Below, in pieces: positions 57,890 to 64,000 of a stretch of 64,000 nt of DNA. Positions within the stretch are counted from its first letter, which is position 1, and each line of letters opens with the position of its first letter. The notes under the pieces were generated by a model. It was given only the letters and a program-made list of their open reading frames with translations, was not told where the DNA came from and did not search any database. This DNA comes from Lepeophtheirus salmonis. Lineage: Eukaryota > Arthropoda > Copepoda > Siphonostomatoida > Caligidae. A program made the translations under genes and the position numbers. The stretch lies in the NCBI RefSeq assembly GCF_016086655.4, contig NC_052136.2, forward strand, positions 42,028,492 through 42,092,491. Reading direction: 5' to 3'.

Positions 57890-58370
57890 ATTATCAAATT
57901 TAGATCAAATTGCCGCCGTTTCGTTAGATAACTTTTTTCAATTTTGGAAGGCAATTTCATAATTCCGCAATTGAAAAATTCGTCCCTATTGTTCAAAAAC
58001 TTAACCAGATCATTTTAACAAGGCTCTCTTGATGCTTGTTTTGTTGCATCAAGAATATTGTGATACACTTTTCCTGATCAGCCGGTTAGAACAGTTGAAA
58101 TCCCTGTCAATGGATTTTTACAAATTTGTAAAGAAATTCTTATACCTCTAGCAGTTTCATCTCATCTTGTGATCAACATCCTTTATGGTTGATTCATAAT
58201 TACCTCCAGATTCCTCCAGTTTCTTTCCTGACACTCCAAATAAAGAAGCCGCCCTAGCGTTAAAATTTTGCAAACTCAACATTGTCTCGTCCATAGAGGA
58301 TCCCATCAAATATTTACACTCTGCGTTTTCCAGTATTGTAGATTAAATACTTCGTTGATCGAATATATCC
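57890..58370 (-). pseudogene. Decayed coding region of unknown family
   Basis: On the minus strand an open frame of about 60 codons (near 58350 to 58168) reads AECKYLMGSSMDETMLSLQN, FNARAASLFGVSGKKLEESG and ESTIKDVDHKMR before a stop. A second part (about 58125 to 57890), with two stops, reads GKVYHNILDATKQ, then NDLVKFLNNRDEFFNC and KLPSKIEKSYLTKRRQFDLN. 'RAASLFGVSGKKLEES' has the rhythm of a helix-turn-helix such as those in pogo/psq-type DNA-binding proteins; this is a suggestion only. The composition is clearly coding-like against the AT-rich background. A possible donor (CTGGAG then GTAATT) lies inside the first part. Confidence 0.4.
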
Positions 58371-58869
58371 TAATGAGTTCTGAACTGTATACATTTTTAA
58401 CGTCTTCTCAATCAACTCCAACATAACATACATACATATTCATCAACTTTTTGTTTTCCAAAAATTAACGCATGTCCAAAATTAGCCTTTTTTACCAATT
58501 GAAAAGTTAACTACTTTCTCTTTTTCGGAGTTTTTAGTTTTTTTCAGCCTATGTGGAAAAATATGAAGGGATATTAGGTTTAAAAAAATAGCAGGTTTAC
58601 TTACAACATACATACGTTTATGATTATTATTTCTTCATTCAAATATTAGATGAAGAAAAAAAGCACACAGATTTTTTTTTATTATGACTTAATACATTGT
58701 AGCTTTATACATACATACAATAAAAGTTAGGGTGGAGTTGTTTTTAAAAACATCGAAAAGTATGGATCTTAGAGTAAGATCAAATAGTCATTTAAAAGAA
58801 GTAACATTTTATTTGTCACTGTGGCCATAATTTTCGGTGGATTTTCTTGAAAATTGACTTGAAATGTAT

Positions 58870-59290
58870 TTATGAATGTTAAAAAGAGCTAAATTCACCC
58901 TCAGTACCAATCAGAAGGAGGAACAGGTGTTGACGAGTTATTTCATATGTCATGTTGTTCATTGTCACCTTGATTGCATGAAATTTTGGATTCGTTTTAG
59001 ATTCAGTGAAGCCTTAGTCATCATACTAAGATTGGCACTACTGGGTCCATATTTCCTGCTCAATTAAGTTTTAATACATACACACACTAATAGAGAGTAA
59101 CTGAACCCTTTTTGTAGCCCAGTTCTAACTCTGCCACTACAGCGACCTGTCTGAAAAATGAAAATGTGCTCATTGTTGATGCCAGACCAAGGCCAATCTC
59201 CAGCAATTCGTCCACTCCATTAGAAATAGCATAGAAAAAATACATTTTATGTGTATTTTCCTTTTTTAAATTCAAGAAAAACAAGGTTGG
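58870..59290. other. Coding-like region on both strands, unknown
   Basis: Plus frame 58876-59067 and minus frame 59087-59284. The latter contains NGVDELLEIGLGLASTMSTF and VAVVAELELGYKKGSVTLY and has the better composition. Inside the minus frame CACATTTTCATTTTTCAG is a strong acceptor-like site. No family recognised. It may be a transposon remnant or a terminal exon. Confidence 0.25.
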
Positions 59291-59478
59291 ATCTCTTTGA
59301 AATAATTATTCGATGTAATTATATTAAAGAATGATCTAATTTGAGCTTCTTAGTAAATGAAGGTCAGTTTGTTGTGCACGATTTTAATATATTGAATTGG
59401 TAGTTGTAAAATCAAAGATACCCTTTATTGGGGTTTTATGTAAAATAAAGTGTTGGCACAGTAATAATTTGTAAATGG

Positions 59479-59690
59479 CTTGACGTAGCTCTGTAGAAAA
59501 GACATTTAGGAGAAATTATTCTCTTGAACTTATTGTGCGTTGACTAAATCCTTGGTCATTCCTAGAGAAGGGAATATAAATTATGTTAATGGACTTCAAA
59601 GACTATTCCTAGGTTATATTGATATTAACACTATTAATATTGACCTATATTTTATCAGTGCAACTCCATCTAACCAATAATAAAAATTTA
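59479..59690 (+). repeat. tRNA-derived SINE, copy 3
   Basis: Head 'GACGTAGCTCTGTAGAAAAG' is a decayed A-box region, followed by 'AGGAGAAATTATTCTCTTGA', 'TATTGTGCGTTGAC', 'ATTCCTAGAGAAGGGAATAT', 'CTATTCCTAGGTTATATTGA' and the tail 'CAGTGCAACTCCATCTAACC', 'AATAATAAAAATTTAA'. Same order as the 26.8 and 27.25 kb copies. Confidence 0.6.
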
Positions 59691-59694
59691 ATTC

Positions 59695-60415
59695 AAAAAG
59701 ATATGGATTAAGAAAGTATATGAAACATTAGGAATGTACATAGAAGTCAAAGCAACAATATTATACACAGAAAATATTTCAATTTCTCCAGGGTAAATGA
59801 ACACCCCAGAAAAAGTAAAGGAATATTAAATTTTTTTTTAAACTGCTTAAAATATCCATAATTTGTTTTTCTATAAAGAAGATATTATTAATCCCTCAAG
59901 TCTTTTTTTTTTCAAGACGAAATGCATATCTTTTTTCTAAATTAACAGGAAAAAGTAACTTAATTATACACAATTATCAATATGTTTTTGGATAAATGAC
60001 AAAAAAAAAAAAAAAAATGGCACATGCAAGTTTAATTTAAATAAGGTTAACAGCAGGAGGGGGAAACAAAAACCGGCACATTCAGTGACCTGATAAGGAT
60101 ATTAGATAAAGGTTAGAAAATATTGAGCCAGTTCTGATTAATAACATTCTATATCTGGAGAAAGAGTTGAAGATTAAAATTGCATAAGTGGCGTAACAAA
60201 GTGATTTTTTGGTTTTTTTTCTTCACTGAGTATATTGTACTGTAGAAATAAGCCACTGAATCTTCCCCCCATCCTTATTCTGTGAGGGGGTTACAATCTG
60301 AAGTCTTACATCAAATTTGTTTCGGATCTCTCCTTCCACAATCTTAAATATCGGGGTTATTTTTACACATTTCGTAGAATATAAGAAACGAAGTTTCCAA
60401 TTCTTGATGGCAAAA
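59695..60415. other. Intergenic DNA, one possible frame
   Basis: The minus frame 60223-60426 (67 codons; KWKLRFLYS-like start, then KIVEGEIRNKFDVRLQIVTP and QNKDGGKIQWLI) has a somewhat protein-like composition. It begins just inside the donor site of the candidate exon at 60421-60453, so both cannot be used together. No family recognised. Confidence 0.3.
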
Positions 60416-60420
60416 CTTAC

Positions 60421-60453
60421 CCTCATTCGAAGTTTTCAAAAAGGAGCTCCACC
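60421..60453 (-). CDS. Candidate micro-exon, unknown protein
   Basis: On the minus strand 33 bases lie between an excellent acceptor (TACCTTTTCTACCCCTTCCT then TAG) and a consensus donor (GAGG then GTAAGT, complement of 60415-60420). One frame is open: two bases, WSSFLKTSNE, one base left. The remaining base would fit the incoming phase of both the 30885-30937 and 24687-24820 candidates. The sites are strong, the coding content too short to judge; chance is likely. Confidence 0.2.
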
Positions 60454-60459
60454 CTAAGG

Positions 60460-61300
60460 AAGGGGTAGAAAAGGTAGATAGTAGATTGCTTGCTCCATGT
60501 ACGTACATTTAAAATACATAAATATGGAAGGATAAAAATTTATGGTAGTCAGTTTGTGCCCACCCCCCTTTTCATACTTTATCCTGCCTCCATAATAATG
60601 GCAATGAGAAAATAGAGTGTTATTAAAAACAATTTAACTTTTTTTCTTTCTTTTTCTGGCAAGTCTTTGATCTTTCCCCAAGGGACTTTATAATCATAAT
60701 TTAATAATATTATTATATTAACTTTTAATTTATTTATTGATTGAATAAATTATTAAAACGATTTTGGCATTAGTTAAAGACGGGAACAACTTATATTTGC
60801 TTATACCTATCTTCATGTATCAGTGTTTCCTTCACAGAATCCCATTTTCCATAATTCCAAGATTTACCAAAAATAGTATTTATATAGTTATTTATTGAGG
60901 TTTATTACTTCAATATATAAATTTGGTTTCCTTTTTGAGTCAGTGGTTTTCAAACTTTTGACATTGCATATCCCATGAGAAAATATTAGGATCTTCAAAA
61001 ACGAGAGTTATAAACGAGAGTTTATTTCCGATTTTTAATATTCAGCAAATTTTGTCAATATGTAATATTTAAATGCCTTTATTACGTAAGGAATATTTTT
61101 ATATCACCCATTTTCAGAATGATCTTCTTTTATTTAATAAAAACCTTTTAATGACCTGATTTATTTTTAAAAAAAAAACTACACTCCCACTCAAACCTGT
61201 TTGAGAATCACTTATTTAGTTATTGGTGCTAATCAGGAGCATTTTGTCAATTTTAAAAAAGCGAAAATCAACAAGTTAACCTACAGACAATATAAAGAAT
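60460..61300. other. Intergenic DNA, no gene seen
   Basis: AT-rich, no element recognised. Confidence 0.4.
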
Positions 61301-61304
61301 GCTT

Positions 61305-61615
61305 TTTAGGAGTGCAGCACATCTCTCATAATTTTTTAATAAAAAAAGCTATTAGTAGTTGTGACAACACGGAGGGTGAGAAATAAACAAACAAGACCAC
61401 ATACAAAAATTACTGTTACGTGGATCCTCAATTATACTCCAATAAGTCCAATAAAGAGTAACAGTTATAATTTCGAAACAAATGCACAAGCTTACCTTCT
61501 ATCTGTTAAGAGCACAAACGAATATTTAATTGGGGGTTGAATATAATTGAATATAGAAGAGAAGGAAATTCAATCCTTAAAAGTTAAATAATAATGGTAT
61601 CATTTTAGAAAATGA
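61305..61615 (+). repeat. Dispersed repeat family A, copy
   Basis: 'AGGAGTGCAGCACATCTCTC', 'AGCTATTAGTAGTTGTGACA', 'GAGAAATAAACAAACAAGAC', 'GTGGATCCTCAATTATACTC', 'CAATAAGTCCAATAAAGAGT' and 'GTTAAGAGCACAAACGAATA'. The frame 61201-61386 is partly this repeat. Confidence 0.6.
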
Positions 61616-61619
61616 CAAT

Positions 61620-63775
61620 TTAATCTTCAGTTTTTTTTTTCAATAGATATAAGTCAAAAATAAAACTGAATACATATTGAGACTCAATGTGGGTTTAAAT
61701 GATGTACTTACACAACCCATTTTGACATTTTATATTCTTCCTCTGTATTATTATTGATATCCATATGAAGTAACTTTAAAATTTTCTTTAAAGTGAAGTA
61801 CAATAAAAGAAAAGGTGAGAGATATGCTTGCGTAAGCAATTAAATGAACTACTTTTTTTAATTGTCCCTTTAATTGCTCAGATTGCGTTGCACTGATTAA
61901 GTGTAAGTAAATAATATATTATTTCAATTATTCTCTCTGACCTAGGAATTGTCTTTGATGTCCATATATATTGTAAGAATGTTTCCATTTCTAAGAACGA
62001 ACGAGACGTGAACCTACACACATTGAGTTCAACAAAATATTTTTTCTCGAGCGTATTGTCTATTGAGCTATCTCGTTCCATATTCAATGAAACAGCCTTC
62101 ACTTCAAGTGCAGGTTTTAACAAATTATTTTATGGTGAAAATTATTCATTTTATCCATCAAGATAAAATGATACCCAAGAAAACACATTTAAATAGAGTC
62201 GAAAGATTTGTGTAGGGAACGAACTAAATCTAGAAATTACGAAGGAAAACAGTTTATGTGTGGGTTATTTCTTCTTTTTTGCTCAGGTAGTCATGATGTT
62301 ATCTTCTCACTCTCTGGTAGGCCCTCCCATCTATCTGATGTGTAATTTCTCTTCCCACTAATTTTTTCCTTTCAAAAATTACATCTTTACCATTAAAAAA
62401 CCTGGGTAAGCCGTTTTAAGTGTTACATCTTCATCTAGTGTACGAAGTATTAGGTAATTTAGAATCCTTTACGACTAATTTAAAAAATCTATTTCCAAAA
62501 TAATTTAATTATAATTCACAGTTTTTATTATATAATATATCACACCCGAATTTCCTGAAATGTCCCAATTTGTATATTGATTTCCAGGAATGTGCGTCTG
62601 ATACACTATCCCGTAAAGTGGGAAACCATAAAAGGTGTGTATCTACTATTCAATCCTAATTACTTTTGAAGAATTTAGATTAAAATAGTCAAACAGTTAC
62701 CTGCATTAAAAAATAATGGTGTTTTTTTACTAAAAATATATCAAATATCTGACAAAGAGTCTTTTGAATATATTTAAAATGTTATTGAAGTCGTTTCTGA
62801 GTTTTTCTACCCCATTTGTAGGAGGGGGTGCTTGAGACTTGGCTTACAGGTTTTTAGTATTTTACGACTCAGTCTACAATTGAAATAAAAGAAGAATATA
62901 TGATATGAAAGGGAAACACAATGCAATGATTTTCGATCCAAACGATTAATTAAATTAACTAAACCTCGTTTAAGTTTTTTTTTAATATTTCAGGAACATA
63001 TTTAAAATTATTTGTGATAAAATGTAGATTTAAAGGAATATCTTATCCCATTGACATAACGGAGGGTGAATAAAAAACCCACATATTTCAGTAAATTAAG
63101 CTAATAGTTAATTCTGTCAACATTTGTACTTTATAAAAGGGATCCTCACTAAAATATTAACAAAAAAAAAAAACACATCTTCTTACAATTTGTACTTGAA
63201 ACCTTGACTTTTCTTTTATTGCAATTTGTTAAAAATAGCTTTTAAATTGCTTTTCCTAAAGGGTTAACAAATATGTATGTATGTTTGTACAATTTTGGGT
63301 CTTATTTCTTCTTAGACATAGAGCTTATATTTCCTTCTTATATATTTTGTAAAAAAAAGTAATACTCTGGTAGGAGTAGTTTATAAAAATAAAATAAAAA
63401 AAGCAAAGGAAAGGAACAACTTGAAAAAACAAAAAAGACTTCAAAAGAAATGGAAGAGAAAGTTTGACTTAATTAAAATTCCAAAGAGGTGTTGTTATTT
63501 CCTCAAAGATTCAAGAGGTATGTAAAATAGAATTAAATTTTTATTACACAAAAAAAGTAGAAGGAAGAAGATAAGACATTCGAAGAAGGAGTAAGAAGAT
63601 TGACAATTGAGTAGCAATCCTAGTATCAAACTAATGATTTTAAAGTAGGATTGTAAATCCTAAGCATTTTGTAGTGTATAACTTGATTAGGAATTGGCAA
63701 TTTAAGCAGTGTTACTATTCTTCTTTATTTTTTACGTAAAGTATAATTGCGAGTGTAAATGCTCGAGTGTGACGG
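61620..63775. other. Intergenic DNA, no gene recognised
   Basis: The minus frame 61878-62123 (81 codons; ALEVKAVSLNMERDSSIDNT near its start) has acceptable composition but no recognised domain. At 62262-62287 TTATTTCTTCTTTTTTGCTC followed by AG is a strong acceptor-like tract followed by 24 open codons (VVMMLSSHSLVGPPIYLMCN) and a stop. 63360-63610 is purine-rich (GAAGAA, AAAGGAAAGG). None is firm enough to call a gene. Confidence 0.35.
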
Positions 63776-63784
63776 AGAGTCACA

Positions 63785-64000
63785 CCAATGATTAGTGATG
63801 AAAGTTGTGTGTATAATGGGCATCTTAAAAAAAGGATAACAAAAATCGATATGGTAAACTTAAAATTTGAAGAATGTTTTGTAGAAGATCAGCCACAATC
63901 AGCTGTGACAAGGAGAGGGGGAGAAGGAAACAAACAAGGACATTGGAAGAATTACTCTGATTTGGATCCCCAACTCTACTCTGAGTCCAACCAGGACTTA
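63785..64000 (+). repeat. Family A repeat, running off the window end
   Basis: 'TTAGTGATGAAAGTTGTGTG', 'ATCGATATGGTAAACTTAAA', 'TTTGAAGAATGTTTTG', 'CAGCCACAATCAGCTGTGAC', 'AATTACTCTGATTTGGATCC' and 'ACTCTGAGTCCAACCAGGAC'. It has the full head of the 10.7 kb copy and is cut by the window edge. Confidence 0.65.

Noticed and set aside
1..64000. CRISPR arrays, rRNA, bacterial operons, viral genes
   Set aside because: No regular spaced repeats, no rRNA-like sequence, no clusters of tightly packed frames, and no recognisable viral protein on either strand.

Overview
The window looks like a gene-poor, very AT-rich (by eye about 70% A+T) stretch of an arthropod nuclear genome. I infer a caligid copepod, most likely the salmon louse Lepeophtheirus salmonis. 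The basis is the repeat content: several families of short, decayed mariner-type transposons, an A/T 'ladder' repeat and other dispersed repeats that I associate from memory with that genome. No search was run, so the species call is inference. There is no bacterial-style gene organisation, no rRNA and no CRISPR array. I see no complete, convincing host protein-coding gene. Most open frames in the window are chance frames in AT-rich DNA or pieces of dead transposons.

Layout. 1-8.6 kb: intergenic DNA with A/T-ladder repeat and pieces of a dispersed repeat called here family A. 8.7-9.6 kb: an internally deleted mariner (M1) with an identifiable left terminal repeat. 10.7-16.6 kb: family A copies, a TIR-like repeat (family C), a mariner N-terminal scrap (M2), a second A/T-ladder block and a minus-strand deleted mariner (M3). 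17.7-19.6 kb: a non-LTR reverse transcriptase remnant, a candidate signal-peptide exon and a mariner C-terminal scrap (M4). 20.5-24.8 kb: a coding-like minus-strand segment, a second copy of the M1-type deletion derivative (M5), a mariner mid-fragment (M6) and a candidate terminal exon. 25.5-27.5 kb: a CAG..CTG-ended element and two tandem copies of a tRNA-derived SINE. 27.6-34.9 kb: more family A and C repeats, two candidate exons, a perfect 14-bp-arm hairpin and a well-preserved mariner C-terminus (M7). 37.1-37.8 kb: third deletion derivative (M8). 41.2-41.5 kb: an RRM-like pseudogene. 43.6-44.8 kb: the best-preserved transposon (M9), with TIRs, a TA duplication and one frame broken only by three stops. 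48.4-49.1 kb: a short minus-strand mariner (M10) with TIRs. 53.6-54.3 kb: a hAT-type non-autonomous element with an 8-bp target duplication, inserted inside a family A repeat. 55-64 kb: a 24-bp tandem repeat, two coding-like remnants, a third SINE and more family A.

How the parts relate. Nothing here works together as a pathway. The window is a record of repeated DNA-transposon invasion: at least four distinguishable mariner lineages, one line of shared-deletion derivatives, hAT-like elements, a SINE family and one non-LTR remnant. A few short segments carry good splice-site context and uninterrupted coding (18.84, 24.69, 29.79, 30.89 and 60.42 kb). They are the only places where a host gene with very long introns might pass through; all need transcript evidence.
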